64,000 bases of DNA from JAVVXB01 sp036651815 (GTDB lineage: Bacteria; Bacillota; Clostridia; Christensenellales; CAG-138): contig JAVVXB010000006.1 of the NCBI GenBank assembly GCA_036651815.1, positions 38,433-102,432 on the forward strand, read 5' to 3'. The position numbers were made by a program, and so were the translations under genes. Below the pieces are notes generated by a model. It made no database searches, was not told where the DNA came from, and saw only the letters and a list, made by a program, of their open reading frames with translations. Shown here piece after piece: positions 7,643 through 16,957 of this stretch (position 1 is the stretch's first letter; each line of letters opens with the position of its first letter).

Positions 7643-9148
7643 TCACGCTAAGGTCGCCGCTATCAATCCTTTATTATCAAGCTTTGATAGTTCTTTTACG
7701 CGATTCAAATCAAGTTTCATGGCCGCAGTGATTCGCTCGCCGTATGTGATATCCGCAAGATAGCAATGAACCGCATGACGATACTTCACATTATCGGTCA
7801 CCGGAGCAATGTTGCGCGCGGTGTTCTCGATCAGCAACTGCTTTTTATCCTCTGTCATCACACGCCACAAATCGCCGCCTGCGCGGAAGCAATCGTCTGT
7901 TGGATCATCCTTTGGATCGTAGTGATACATTGCACCGTCCAGATCCAACGGCGGCTCCATCACTTCCGGCTGTGCCGCCCATACGCCATAGCTATTCGGT
8001 GAATATGCGGGCGCACCACCGTAATTTCCGTCAGTCCGCATTGCACCGTCACGATGATATTCGTTGACCTCACATTTCGCACGGTTCACCGGAATCTGAT
8101 TGTGGTTTACGCCCAAGCGATACCGTTGCGCATCACCATAAGCAAACAGTCTGCCCTGCAAAAACCGGTCGGGAGAGAAGCCAATGCCCGGTACGACATG
8201 CGCCGGTGTAAACGCAGATTGCTCAACCTCCGCAAAATAGTTTTCAGGATTGCGGTTGAGTTCCAATACGCCGACTTCAATGAGCGGAAATTCCTTGTGT
8301 CGCCAAATCTTGGTAATGTCAAATGGATTCTCATAGTGCTTCTTTGCCTGCTCCTCCGTCATAATCTGCACATACATCGTCCATTTGGGGAAGTCTCCGC
8401 ATTCAATGGCCTTGTACAGATCGGTTCCGTGGCTCTCCCGGTCCATTCCGCAGAGTTTTTCCGCTTCTTCATCGGTCAAGTTCTTAATCCCTTGCTGCGT
8501 GCGCAGATGGAACTTACACCATACACGTTCATTCTTTGCATTATAGAAGCTGAATGTGTGTTCTCCAAATACATGCATATTGCGGAAAGATGCCGGGATT
8601 CCTCTGTCGGACATAACAATTGTCGTCTGATGAAAGGTTTCCGGAAGCAATGTCCAGAAATCCCAGTTGTTTTGTGCTGACCGTCTGCCCGTGCGCGGAT
8701 CACGTTTCACTGCGCGGTTCAGATCGGAAAAATTATGCACATCACGGATAAAGAAAGTTGGCGTATTATTTCCGACAAGATCCCAATTGCCTTCCTCCGT
8801 GTAAAACTTGCAAGCAAAACCACGAATGTCACGTTCCGCATCCGCCGCTCCGCGTTCGCCGGCAACGGTTGAAAATCGCACAAATACCTCAGTATCCTTA
8901 TGTGGCTGCAAAACCTTTGCTCTAGTAAATTTTGAAATATCACCTGTCACCGTGAAATGTCCATAAGCACCCCATCCCTTAGCGTGCATGCGACGTTCCG
9001 GAATAACTTCACGGTTAAAATGCGCCATTTTTTCTAGTAACCATACATCCTGCATAACGACAGGGCCTCTTGGTCCTGCGGTGATTGCATTTTCATTGTC
9101 GGCAACTGGTGCGCCGACCTCATTGGTCAGTTTCTTATAATCGTTCAT
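7643..9148 (-). CDS. katA: Catalase (monofunctional heme catalase)
   Basis: A 501-residue small-subunit heme catalase that turns hydrogen peroxide into water and oxygen in the cytoplasm. The active-site histidine is in RRMHAKGWG (H55), the distal asparagine in GNNTPTFF (N128), and the proximal heme-ligand tyrosine in RLFAYGDAQRYRLG (Y337). The length is normal for the small-subunit clade. The ATG at 9146-9148 is chosen because a full AAGGAGG stands 7 bases before it; an open frame extends 45 codons further upstream but has no family similarity. The gene stands alone, with its own terminator, and the region upstream carries a PerR-like box, so peroxide control is likely. Catalase is uncommon in strict anaerobes and suggests exposure to oxygen. 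Confidence 0.95.
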   Translation of the reverse strand: MNDYKKLTNEVGAPVADNENAITAGPRGPVVMQDVWLLEKMAHFNREVIPERRMHAKGWGAYGHFTVTGDISKFTRAKVLQPHKDTEVFVRFSTVAGERGAADAERDIRGFACKFYTEEGNWDLVGNNTPTFFIRDVHNFSDLNRAVKRDPRTGRRSAQNNWDFWTLLPETFHQTTIVMSDRGIPASFRNMHVFGEHTFSFYNAKNERVWCKFHLRTQQGIKNLTDEEAEKLCGMDRESHGTDLYKAIECGDFPKWTMYVQIMTEEQAKKHYENPFDITKIWRHKEFPLIEVGVLELNRNPENYFAEVEQSAFTPAHVVPGIGFSPDRFLQGRLFAYGDAQRYRLGVNHNQIPVNRAKCEVNEYHRDGAMRTDGNYGGAPAYSPNSYGVWAAQPEVMEPPLDLDGAMYHYDPKDDPTDDCFRAGGDLWRVMTEDKKQLLIENTARNIAPVTDNVKYRHAVHCYLADITYGERITAAMKLDLNRVKELSKLDNKGLIAATLA

Positions 9149-9181
9149 AGATTGACCTCCTTGTAGATATTTGGTATTACC

Positions 9182-9196
9182 TGTTAATAATTGTAG
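9182..9196 (-). promoter_or_regulatory. Candidate PerR box over the catalase -10 region
   Basis: Minus-strand sequence CTACAATTATTAACA matches the Bacillus PerR consensus TTATAATNATTATAA at 10 of 14 defined positions. It includes TACAAT, a plausible -10 box, about 35 bases ahead of the catalase start. PerR control of katA is known in Bacillus; here it is inference from this match. Confidence 0.4.
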
Positions 9197-9323
9197 CAGA
9201 ACCGATGAAAATAGTAAATAGTATTTGTACTTGTTACTAATTATTTCGATATGTTTTATTAAGATAAGCGTCCGCATTCGCATCGCTTCTCACTTGTGTG
9301 CGGCAGCAGCGTCACTATAGATG

Positions 9324-9362
9324 AAAAAAAGCGGGGACAGATGACCATTCATCCATGCCCGC
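9324..9362 (-). terminator. Intrinsic terminator of valS
   Basis: Read on the minus strand, GCGGG and CATGGATGA pair with TCATCTGTC and CCCGC around a short loop, followed by seven T (9324-9330). It lies 19 bases beyond the valS stop codon. Confidence 0.85.
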
Positions 9363-9380
9363 TCCATCAGTGGTAGGTTG

Positions 9381-12011
9381 TCAAATAAGTGTGTTTTGAC
9401 GTTCTAGCAGCTTTTCAATCATTTCATTGGCAGCTTCGAGCTTGCGCTTTTCCTCATCAATCACGGCCTGCGGTGCCTTTGCAACAAAGCCGGCGTTATT
9501 GAGTTTTCCTTGCGCACGAGCAATATCCCCCGAGAGGCGTTCGATTTCCTTTGCAATGCGTGCCTTTTCCTTTTCGGTGTCGATCATCGAAGCCAACGGA
9601 ATCACCGCGCCAATGCCTTCACATACGATGTGGAGATCGCTCTTTGGAATGTCCCCCGCCTGGGTACTCACGCTGACCTGCGCTGCGCCAGCAAGTCGAA
9701 TCAGATAGGCAGACATGCTGGAAAATACATCCTTTGTTGCCTCTGTCACAATCAACCGGACATCAATTTTCTGGGCAGGCGGCACTTTCATTTCCGCACG
9801 CAGATTCCGAATGGAACGAATCAACTCCATCAAGGTTTCCATATGTGCAGTCTCGTTCGGATAAGAAAACGTTCCATTTATCGTCGGCCAAGCGGAACGC
9901 ATAATCGTTTCTTCATCCGAAAGCTGCGTATAAATTTCTTCCGTAATAAAAGGCATGAATGGATGCAGAAGCTTCATGCTGCTCCCCAACACATATGTAA
10001 GCACAGATGAAACAAGCGATTTGGCAGCGGCATCCTCACCATATAGACGCGGTTTTGCAATTTCAATATACCAATCGCAGAATTCCGTCCAAATAAAATC
10101 ATACACCTTCTGCGCTGCAAGGCCAAGCTCAAACGCATCCAAATTGGCCGTCACTTCACCAATGACCATGTTGAGCCGATTCAAAATCCATTTGTCCGCA
10201 ATCTCCAAATTGGCCGTCACAGGCACGGTCGGAGCATTTTCAACGGCGCTCATCAGCACAAAACGTGCGGCGTTGTAAATCTTATTACAAAAATTTCTGG
10301 CCGCCTCTACCTTTTCCCAATAGAAACGCATATCGGTGCCTGCGGAGTTGCCGGTCAGCAACGAAAAACGCAGCGAATCCGCGCCATACTTATCAATAAT
10401 TTCCAGTGGATCAATGCCGTTTCCCAACGATTTACTCATCTTGCGCCCCTGCGCATCGCGCACAATGCCATGAACAAAGACGGTGTCAAAGGGGCGTTCA
10501 TGCATGACCTCCAAGCCAAATACAATCATGCGGGCAACCCAGAAAAAGATGATATCATAGCCCGTAACCAATGTGCTTGTCGGATAAAAGTACTTCAGCT
10601 CCTCCGTCTCTTTCGGATATCCTAATGTGGAAAATGGCCACATGCCGGAGGAAAACCAAGTGTCAAGTACGTCCTCATCCTGACGAAGAGGGCAACCGCA
10701 CTTGGGACATTTTTCGGGTGTCGTCGCTGAGACCACCGTCTCGCCGCAGGAATCGCAATAGTAAGCGGGAATTCGATGGCCCCACCAAAGCTGACGGGAT
10801 ATGCACCAATCTCGAATATGCTCCATCCAGTTAAAATAGGTCTTATCAAAGCGTTCCGGTACAAACTTAATGTCCCCGTTTCTCACCGCTTCAATTGCTG
10901 GCTTTGCCAGCGGCTTCATATCCACAAACCATTGCTTGCTCACGATTGGCTCGATGGTGGTATGGCAGCGGTAACAGGTGCCGACATTGTGTGCATAAGG
11001 CTCGATTTTCAGCAATGCTCCACATGCTTCAAGATCCGCAACGATCGCTTTCCGGCACGCAAACCGATCCATACCGACATATTTTCCACCCAGTTCGTTG
11101 ATGTGTCCATCGTCCGTAAACACGCGCATTACGGGCAAATTTGTTCGCTGCGCCACCTCGAAGTCGTTGGGATCATGACCTGGTGTAATCTTCACTGCAC
11201 CCGTACCAAATTCCATCTCACAGTACGCATCCGCAACGATGGGGATTGCTCTCCCCACTGCGGGGATAACCACCATTTTCCCGATGATATCCTGATAGCG
11301 CGGATCTTCCGGATGAACGGCGATGCCGGTATCGCCCAACATGGTTTCCGGACGCGTAGTTGCCACCGTGATGCTATAGCTTTTGTCTGGAGCATCATAG
11401 CGCACATGCCAAAGGTTGCTGCTCTGTTCTTCATACTCGACTTCCGCATCGGAGAGCGCTGTTTTGCAGGCGGGACACCAGTTGATAATCCGGTCGCCGC
11501 GGTAAATCAAGCCCTTGTTGTACAGTTCCACAAATACTTTGGTAACGGCTTGATTGCAACCTTCATCCATCGTAAACCGTTCCCGTTCCCAATCGCAGGA
11601 GGAGCCAAGGTATCGCAGTTGCTTGACAATTGTCTTGCCATATTCGTTTCTCCAGTCCCACGCACGTTTTAAGAATGCCTCGCGGCCAATCTCTTTTTTG
11701 GTCAGGCCTTCCTTCGCCATCTGTTCAACAATTTTGACTTCCGTTGCGATGGAAGCATGATCTGTGCCGGGCAGCCAGAGTGCTTCGTACCCGCACATGC
11801 GTTTGTAACGGATGAGGACATCCTGCAATGAATTGTCCAACGCATGCCCCATATGCAGCTTTCCGGTGATGTTAGGTGGCGGAATCACGATGGTATAAGG
11901 CGGTTTGCCCGAATTGGGTTGCGCGTGAAAATAGCCGTTGCGTTCCCATTTTTCGTACAAACGCGATTCCACCCGCGCATGATCGTATGTTTTTTCCATT
12001 TCCTTAGCCAT
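9381..12011 (-). CDS. valS: Valyl-tRNA synthetase
   Basis: An 876-residue class I aminoacyl-tRNA synthetase that charges tRNA-Val. The HIGH-type motif is PPPNITGKLHMGHA near residues 43-56 and the KMSKS loop GRKMSKSLGNG near residue 520. The editing (CP1) domain lies between, and the C-terminal 70 residues form the charged coiled coil typical of ValRS. The length is normal. The ATG at 12009-12011 follows AGGAGG by 9 bases. Upstream is a T-box leader, so expression should rise when uncharged tRNA-Val accumulates. The gene is transcribed alone, between its own promoter and terminator. Confidence 0.98.
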   Translation of the reverse strand: MAKEMEKTYDHARVESRLYEKWERNGYFHAQPNSGKPPYTIVIPPPNITGKLHMGHALDNSLQDVLIRYKRMCGYEALWLPGTDHASIATEVKIVEQMAKEGLTKKEIGREAFLKRAWDWRNEYGKTIVKQLRYLGSSCDWERERFTMDEGCNQAVTKVFVELYNKGLIYRGDRIINWCPACKTALSDAEVEYEEQSSNLWHVRYDAPDKSYSITVATTRPETMLGDTGIAVHPEDPRYQDIIGKMVVIPAVGRAIPIVADAYCEMEFGTGAVKITPGHDPNDFEVAQRTNLPVMRVFTDDGHINELGGKYVGMDRFACRKAIVADLEACGALLKIEPYAHNVGTCYRCHTTIEPIVSKQWFVDMKPLAKPAIEAVRNGDIKFVPERFDKTYFNWMEHIRDWCISRQLWWGHRIPAYYCDSCGETVVSATTPEKCPKCGCPLRQDEDVLDTWFSSGMWPFSTLGYPKETEELKYFYPTSTLVTGYDIIFFWVARMIVFGLEVMHERPFDTVFVHGIVRDAQGRKMSKSLGNGIDPLEIIDKYGADSLRFSLLTGNSAGTDMRFYWEKVEAARNFCNKIYNAARFVLMSAVENAPTVPVTANLEIADKWILNRLNMVIGEVTANLDAFELGLAAQKVYDFIWTEFCDWYIEIAKPRLYGEDAAAKSLVSSVLTYVLGSSMKLLHPFMPFITEEIYTQLSDEETIMRSAWPTINGTFSYPNETAHMETLMELIRSIRNLRAEMKVPPAQKIDVRLIVTEATKDVFSSMSAYLIRLAGAAQVSVSTQAGDIPKSDLHIVCEGIGAVIPLASMIDTEKEKARIAKEIERLSGDIARAQGKLNNAGFVAKAPQAVIDEEKRKLEAANEMIEKLLERQNTLI

Positions 12012-12029
12012 CTTTTAAAAGCCTCCTGC

Positions 12030-12283
12030 AAAATAATCAGCGTCCGCATCGTCAAAGGACGAAACGGACGCTCGCGGTACCACCTTTGTTGAACGACACA
12101 ATCCTGCCGCTCCACTCAATCTCCTTAACGCGGAAAACGTGGGGCGCTATGCGATGATTCACGCCTCAGGCTCAAATGCGACCTTCCGGATTCTCCGTGA
12201 ACGGTTCTCACAGCCATTGGAAACCGTCTCTCTGCCACGGAAGAACTGCCGTACTCCTCATCTTCAAAGCCATTATCAAATTG
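12030..12283 (-). promoter_or_regulatory. T-box riboswitch leader of valS
   Basis: The minus strand carries the T-box hallmark AGGTGGTACCGCG (12073-12085) that binds the tRNA acceptor end. Next comes the terminator GCGTCCG..CGGACGC (12040-12071) with a T-rich tail. The antiterminator uses the GAGCGTCC segment shared with the terminator. Stem I carries GATGAGGAGTA (near 12255-12265) and AGAGAG. A GTC (valine codon) near 12178-12184 is the probable specifier. All parts agree with control of valS by tRNA-Val charging. Confidence 0.92.
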
Positions 12284-12289
12284 ATGTCA

Positions 12290-12319
12290 GTCTAGCGCAA
12301 AAGCGCTCCGCTTGTCAAG
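12290..12319 (-). promoter_or_regulatory. Promoter of the valS T-box transcript
   Basis: TTGACA (12314-12319) and TAGACT (12290-12295) on the minus strand, 18 bases apart, lie just past the stop codon of the DUF885 gene. Confidence 0.75.
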
Positions 12320-12331
12320 TGCTGCACGTGA

Positions 12332-14191
12332 TTATGCCTCTTCCATCATCTGCTGATCCACCCAGATGTCCATACGTTCCTTAACCAAGTTAAAATAGCA
12401 TGGACCAAAGTCCAGATACGTCTTTAGAAAATTCTTTTGATCGAAGCTGTCACCCAAATCCGTCTGTGCATCACGCAGCAGGCTCATCAGCTGGCTATAG
12501 CCGATGGCATAGCTGAACGTATAATACGGCTGATTAACCGCAAGATTGAAATATGAATCAGTATAGGCTTCGTCTGTCAACCCCAGCCCCGACAAAAATG
12601 TTTTTACGCTTTCCTTGCTATAGGAATAACAATTCACAAGGATGCTGACAACCGCAGGAATAATTGCGCTGGAAAGCATGTTGTTGTAAAACATTAGCGT
12701 ACAGTAATCCTTATCATACACGTTTTGATTCTGTGCTGCTAGGTATTCGCTAAGCTGCGCCCACCCCTCGGCATAGCCACTATAGTGCAGTACGCGTTGC
12801 GTAACGCCTAAGTCTGGCAATCCTCGTTGATAGACATATTGGTACATATGTCCCGGATAGGTTTCGTGCGCCAGCGTTAAAAACAAAGTTGAATCCTCGT
12901 TGGCTGTGTTGATAAACACCTTGTTGTCCTTCCATGCGTCAATCGGCGGAATTACATAGCACGCGGGCGACATCATGCTTTCCAGTTCCTCCGGCACAGC
13001 AGAGATGGTCAGCATGGTATCATCCGGCAGTGCAGGCAAAATCTCTGCTGCAATCGCTTTTAGTTGTTCGAGATCCGTATCCGTCTTACCGCTTGTCAAA
13101 TCCGTTGCCGCATTCCAAACTTTCGGATTGTTCTGTTGGATTTCCGCAGAAGTTGCATACATAAAATATAGCTCGTTTTTGAGCAGTTCCAACGTCTCCT
13201 CAACGGAAAGCTGATTGTTGCCTTCACTTTGCAGCATCAATTCAAAATATGCCGTGGCTTTTTCTCCAAGTGCATGCATACCCTCCGGCTCACGACAGCT
13301 TTTTCGGAGCGCTTTTAACCCGTCATACAGTGCCACATAAGCATCGATAAATTCATTTTTGATCAGCGCTGTGTTTCGTTGTTTAAAGTCTTTCACCTGT
13401 TCTGGCGGAAGGCCTTCGATGTTGTCCACCGCTTCGTTGAACGTTGCGTATAAAAATGAATTTCTGCGTGAGTCAATGATGGATTTGCAGCCCTTCAGAA
13501 TTGCATCCAAAGCATCCTCCGTCATAAACATCCCGCGGCTTGCCCGCTCCTGTTCATAAGCAAGCACTTGACCAAAATAGCGCGGTACATCCGCCAGTAG
13601 CGACAGATAGTCCTGAATGTCCTGCTCAGAGTGCATCTCAAACAACGCAAGCATCAGTGGCAGATCGGCATGGATACCGCTGAATTCTGTCAGAGGTTCA
13701 TAATAGTATTCATAATTTGTATCATCGGCCATTTCTTCGAGAAATTGCTGCATCACATCGTAGGAAAACTGCTCTCGCTCCGTCAACGCCATGCGTGGAA
13801 TCCGTAAAAGCTGTTCAAGATAACTTGCCGCCTGCAACGAATAGCGCTTTGAGTCCTCCTCCGTAAATTCGCCCAGATTCATAGTGACCATCGCACGATC
13901 AATTTGAAACACGCTTGGATCGGAAATCAATGAATGAAAGCTATATCCGTCATTTGTAGCATACCAGCGAAAGACCTCCAGATCTAACGCGGAAAACTTT
14001 TCGCTGGCATGTGCATCCGGCGTCGGCGTTGGGGGTGCAGTCAGCGGCTCAAGTGTTGCAGCAGGTTCCTGCGTTGTCATTGCAATTGTAACGGGCTCTT
14101 CTGCAGTAATTTCCTGCGGTACGCACCCAATTACAGAAAACGCAATCATTGCCGATAACATCAACGCAATGATTCGCATCCGCTTTTTCAT
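12332..14191 (-). CDS. DUF885 family lipoprotein, putative zinc metallopeptidase
   Basis: A 619-residue protein of the DUF885 family. The N-terminus has lysines and arginines, a hydrophobic stretch and a lipobox SVIGC, so it should be a lipid-anchored exported protein. A low-complexity Thr/Pro/Ala linker follows. The family's HExxH-like metal site is seen as HETYPGH at about residues 436-443. By analogy with M32/M3-like metallopeptidases it may cleave peptides outside the membrane; this has not been shown for the family in general. Its start overlaps the rluD stop by 4 bases (ATGA), so it is the last gene of the polA-lspA-rluD operon. Having a lipoprotein gene in an operon with lspA, which processes lipoproteins, fits well. 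Confidence 0.85.
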   Translation of the reverse strand: MKKRMRIIALMLSAMIAFSVIGCVPQEITAEEPVTIAMTTQEPAATLEPLTAPPTPTPDAHASEKFSALDLEVFRWYATNDGYSFHSLISDPSVFQIDRAMVTMNLGEFTEEDSKRYSLQAASYLEQLLRIPRMALTEREQFSYDVMQQFLEEMADDTNYEYYYEPLTEFSGIHADLPLMLALFEMHSEQDIQDYLSLLADVPRYFGQVLAYEQERASRGMFMTEDALDAILKGCKSIIDSRRNSFLYATFNEAVDNIEGLPPEQVKDFKQRNTALIKNEFIDAYVALYDGLKALRKSCREPEGMHALGEKATAYFELMLQSEGNNQLSVEETLELLKNELYFMYATSAEIQQNNPKVWNAATDLTSGKTDTDLEQLKAIAAEILPALPDDTMLTISAVPEELESMMSPACYVIPPIDAWKDNKVFINTANEDSTLFLTLAHETYPGHMYQYVYQRGLPDLGVTQRVLHYSGYAEGWAQLSEYLAAQNQNVYDKDYCTLMFYNNMLSSAIIPAVVSILVNCYSYSKESVKTFLSGLGLTDEAYTDSYFNLAVNQPYYTFSYAIGYSQLMSLLRDAQTDLGDSFDQKNFLKTYLDFGPCYFNLVKERMDIWVDQQMMEEA

Positions 14192-15156
14192 GATTCATCC
14201 GCCTTTCCAGTACTATCCAGTGTTTTCAACGTTTCATCCAGCGTCTCTGCGCTTCCCGTTTCTCCAGCTCTGCACAATGCGTTATAAAAATAAGTTGGCA
14301 CCGGTGCGTAAAACAGCATCCGCTCACCCGTTCCCGGATGTTCAAACGACAGGCGATATCCGTGCAGAGCCTGTCCTTCTAACCCCAACTGCCGTTTTCC
14401 GCATCCATAAACCTCATCCCCTGCAAGCGGATGCTTTTGATACGCCATATGGACACGAATTTGGTGCGTCCTTCCGGTTTCCAGTGTCAGCTGCAACAGC
14501 GTATACTCGCCAAACCGTTTCAAAACCCGCCAGTGCGTAATCGCCGCCCGGCCTTTATCTACAACAGCCATTTTCTTACGATCATTCGGATGCCGCCCGA
14601 TCGGTGCATCCACCTTGCCGTCGTCTTCCTTTAGATTGCCCATAATGATCGCAATATAAGATCGGTGTGCACTATGATCACGAAATTGATCGGACAGTGC
14701 ACGATGCGTCGCATCGTTTTTGGCGACTACGAGCAGCCCACTGGTCATGCGATCGATCCGGTGAACAATGCCCGGTCGCAGCTCGCCGCCAATGCCGGAA
14801 AGATCCTTGACCGCATACAGCAGTCCATTGACCAGCGTTCCTGAAGCATGTCCGGGTGAAGGATGCACCACCATTCCCTGCGGCTTATTAATAATGGCCA
14901 GATCGGAATCCTGATACAAAATATCCAATGGAATCTCCTCGGGCACCACATCCGTCTGCCTTGGCTTTGGATAAATCATTTTGATCTCATCACCGGGGTT
15001 CAGTAAATAATTCGGCTTAACATTTTTGCCGTTAACCGTTATGCTCCCTTCGCGAAGCAACCGTTGAATCAGGCTGCGTGACTGGCCTGTCGTACCCGCA
15101 AGATAAGCGTCAATCCGCAAAACCGTATCTGCAATAATCAAGCTTGGCTGGCTCAT
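14188..15156 (-). CDS. rluD: 23S rRNA pseudouridine synthase, RluD/RluA family
   Basis: A 322-residue RluA-family pseudouridine synthase. An S4 RNA-binding domain occupies about residues 14-75, then the catalytic domain with the signature HRIDRMTSG, whose aspartate is the catalytic residue, near residue 138. The C-terminal part has TGRTHQIRVHM, also diagnostic. The paralogue cannot be told with certainty (RluD or YlyB type); in Firmicutes the copy next to lspA is usually called RluD/YlyB. The start overlaps the lspA stop by 4 bases, giving translational coupling. Confidence 0.93.
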   Translation of the reverse strand: MSQPSLIIADTVLRIDAYLAGTTGQSRSLIQRLLREGSITVNGKNVKPNYLLNPGDEIKMIYPKPRQTDVVPEEIPLDILYQDSDLAIINKPQGMVVHPSPGHASGTLVNGLLYAVKDLSGIGGELRPGIVHRIDRMTSGLLVVAKNDATHRALSDQFRDHSAHRSYIAIIMGNLKEDDGKVDAPIGRHPNDRKKMAVVDKGRAAITHWRVLKRFGEYTLLQLTLETGRTHQIRVHMAYQKHPLAGDEVYGCGKRQLGLEGQALHGYRLSFEHPGTGERMLFYAPVPTYFYNALCRAGETGSAETLDETLKTLDSTGKADES

Positions 15157-15680
15157 TCCTTTGGTTCGCCATCCGTTTCCGTCGTCTGCTCCGACTGAGA
15201 AACACGATTGTGCAGTTTAATCTCAAACACGGAACGTTCTTTCATAAACAGAACATCCGCAATCAACAAAATGCAACCAACCGTCAGCGCACTATCTGCA
15301 ACATTAAAAATGGGGAAATTAATCAAGGAAAAATAAAACATGTCCCGAACATAAGAAAGCACCAACCGATCAATGGCGTTTCCAAGCGCGCCAGCCAGCA
15401 GCAGCGACAGCGTCACGCGTGATAGAATCGTCATTTTCTTACGATAACGAATCACAAATAGTGCAATCAATACGCAGACAATCAGTGTTAATCCAAGAAA
15501 CAGCCATTTACCCCCCGGCAGCATGCCCCATGCCGCCCCCGTGTTGTGAGCGCTTGTCAGCTGAAAAACACCCGGGATTACCTGTAAGGACGTACCGAGC
15601 GGACTCAGGTACAGTTCTGAAAGATATTTAACAACCTGATCAATGGTCAGCACTACAACGACAATAAGAATTTCCAACAA
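15153..15680 (-). CDS. lspA: Signal peptidase II (prolipoprotein signal peptidase)
   Basis: An integral-membrane aspartyl protease of about 175 residues that removes the signal peptide from lipid-modified prolipoproteins. Four hydrophobic segments are visible. The conserved motifs are NTGAAWG, GALGNAIDR with the first catalytic aspartate, and FNVADS with the second. The start is taken as TTG at 15678-15680 because GGAGG lies 8 bases before it; a GTG at 15714-15716 would add 12 residues but has no ribosome site. The last residues are polar and variable. It is coupled to rluD downstream. Confidence 0.93.
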   Translation of the reverse strand: MLEILIVVVVLTIDQVVKYLSELYLSPLGTSLQVIPGVFQLTSAHNTGAAWGMLPGGKWLFLGLTLIVCVLIALFVIRYRKKMTILSRVTLSLLLAGALGNAIDRLVLSYVRDMFYFSLINFPIFNVADSALTVGCILLIADVLFMKERSVFEIKLHNRVSQSEQTTETDGEPKE

Positions 15681-15728
15681 AATCGTATCCTCCGAAAATC
15701 GAGATGAGTATATCACGCTACCGCTATC

Positions 15729-16340
15729 TCACGCAACTACGTTGGATTCTGGTGTAGTTGTGAGAAATAGCTGCGGATACAGTGATTGGTAGGTTTCGTA
15801 TGCTTTTATCACGCGTTCATAGTAGACGGCAGTGCTATCGTATGGGATCATGGTGAGCTGTCCGTTATCCGAATAAGCAGGATCCTCCAGCCAGTTTTCA
15901 ACAACACGGTGGCCGGCATTGTATGCAGCAATCATATGCATCCGATTCCCATCAAAACGATTGGATAAAAACTGCAAATACCAGCAACCAAACCGAATAT
16001 TGGTGGCTGGGTCGTAGAGCAGTTTCTTTGCGTAAATATCATCCATATCGAGCTTGTGCGCAACCCACGTTCCCGTATCCGGCATAATCTGCATAAGTCC
16101 GATGGCGCCCCGGTTGCTGACGGCATCCGCGTCAAAGCTGCTCTCACAGCGCATGATGGAGAGAACAAAATATGGATCGAGTCCGAACTCTTCAGCGGAT
16201 TGCCGAATGAGCACGGCATAGTCCACCGGATAATTTTTTAGCAGCTTTTCATGCTGCACATTCTCTTGGATGAGATATCCGCAAAATGTCATAATAACAA
16301 GTGCAATAATCAGCAGAACCATCATAATTCCTTTTTTCAT
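15729..16340 (-). CDS. Membrane-anchored lytic transglycosylase (SLT domain)
   Basis: A 203-residue protein with a single N-terminal membrane segment (about residues 4-22) and a soluble lytic transglycosylase domain that cleaves the glycan strand of peptidoglycan outside the cell. The catalytic glutamate is in MRCESSFDADAVS, followed by GAIGLMQIMP and, later, AYNAG, all hallmarks of the SLT/goose-lysozyme fold. The ATG overlaps the stop codon of coaE (CGATGA), so the genes are co-translated. It resembles the B. subtilis YjbJ/CwlQ type of short anchored enzymes. Confidence 0.92.
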   Translation of the reverse strand: MKKGIMMVLLIIALVIMTFCGYLIQENVQHEKLLKNYPVDYAVLIRQSAEEFGLDPYFVLSIMRCESSFDADAVSNRGAIGLMQIMPDTGTWVAHKLDMDDIYAKKLLYDPATNIRFGCWYLQFLSNRFDGNRMHMIAAYNAGHRVVENWLEDPAYSDNGQLTMIPYDSTAVYYERVIKAYETYQSLYPQLFLTTTPESNVVA

Positions 16341-16957
16341 CGCAGATCCGCCATCAATTCGCTGAATAGTGCATCCGCCTGTCGTAACAAGGATGCCATC
16401 GTCCCACTATTATCAAGTATAAAATCGGCAAGTTTGCGTTTTTCCTCCTGCGGCATCTGTGCGTTCATACGCAGCAAGGCTTCGTGCGGCGTACAGCCGT
16501 CCCGCGCACAGATACGAGCAATTCGCTTTTCATCATCGGCATAAACAAGAATACTCCCATCGGTATCACGCTGCATCCCGCACTCAAACAACAGTGGCAC
16601 ATCCAAAATGACAAGTTGGTTCGGGCAAGTTTGAACGATACTTTTGGCTTCCGTAATCAGCTTTGTACAGACCGCAGGATGCAGGATTGCGTTAAGCAGC
16701 ATGCGTTTATTCTTGTCGTTGAATACAATGTCGGCAACCTTCTTACGATTGATTGTGCCGTCTTCTCGCACAATCTGTTGCCCAAAGGATTGAATAACCA
16801 CATCATAGCATGTACCGCCGATGTCAAGCAAAGCACGTGAAACCGCATCCGCATCCAGTATGAACGCGCCCAGCAGGGCAAACCGCGCCGCCACCGTCGA
16901 TTTGCCGGAACCAATGCCCCCGGTCAATCCGAGTATTTGCCGACGAATGCGCGTCAT
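16337..16957 (-). CDS. coaE: Dephospho-CoA kinase
   Basis: A 206-residue P-loop kinase for the last step of coenzyme A synthesis (phosphorylation of the 3'-OH of dephospho-CoA). The Walker A motif is GLTGGIGSGKST near residues 9-20. The family sequences DADAVSR and LDVPLLFE follow. The start is the ATG at 16955-16957, which overlaps the polA stop (ATGA); this agrees with the usual gene order polA-coaE in Firmicutes. Confidence 0.95.
   Translation of the reverse strand: MTRIRRQILGLTGGIGSGKSTVAARFALLGAFILDADAVSRALLDIGGTCYDVVIQSFGQQIVREDGTINRKKVADIVFNDKNKRMLLNAILHPAVCTKLITEAKSIVQTCPNQLVILDVPLLFECGMQRDTDGSILVYADDEKRIARICARDGCTPHEALLRMNAQMPQEEKRKLADFILDNSGTMASLLRQADALFSELMADLR

Noticed and set aside
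10776..11672. A 298-codon plus-strand frame opposite valS
   Set aside because: Shadow of the valS coding sequence, His/Cys-rich and without a known motif.
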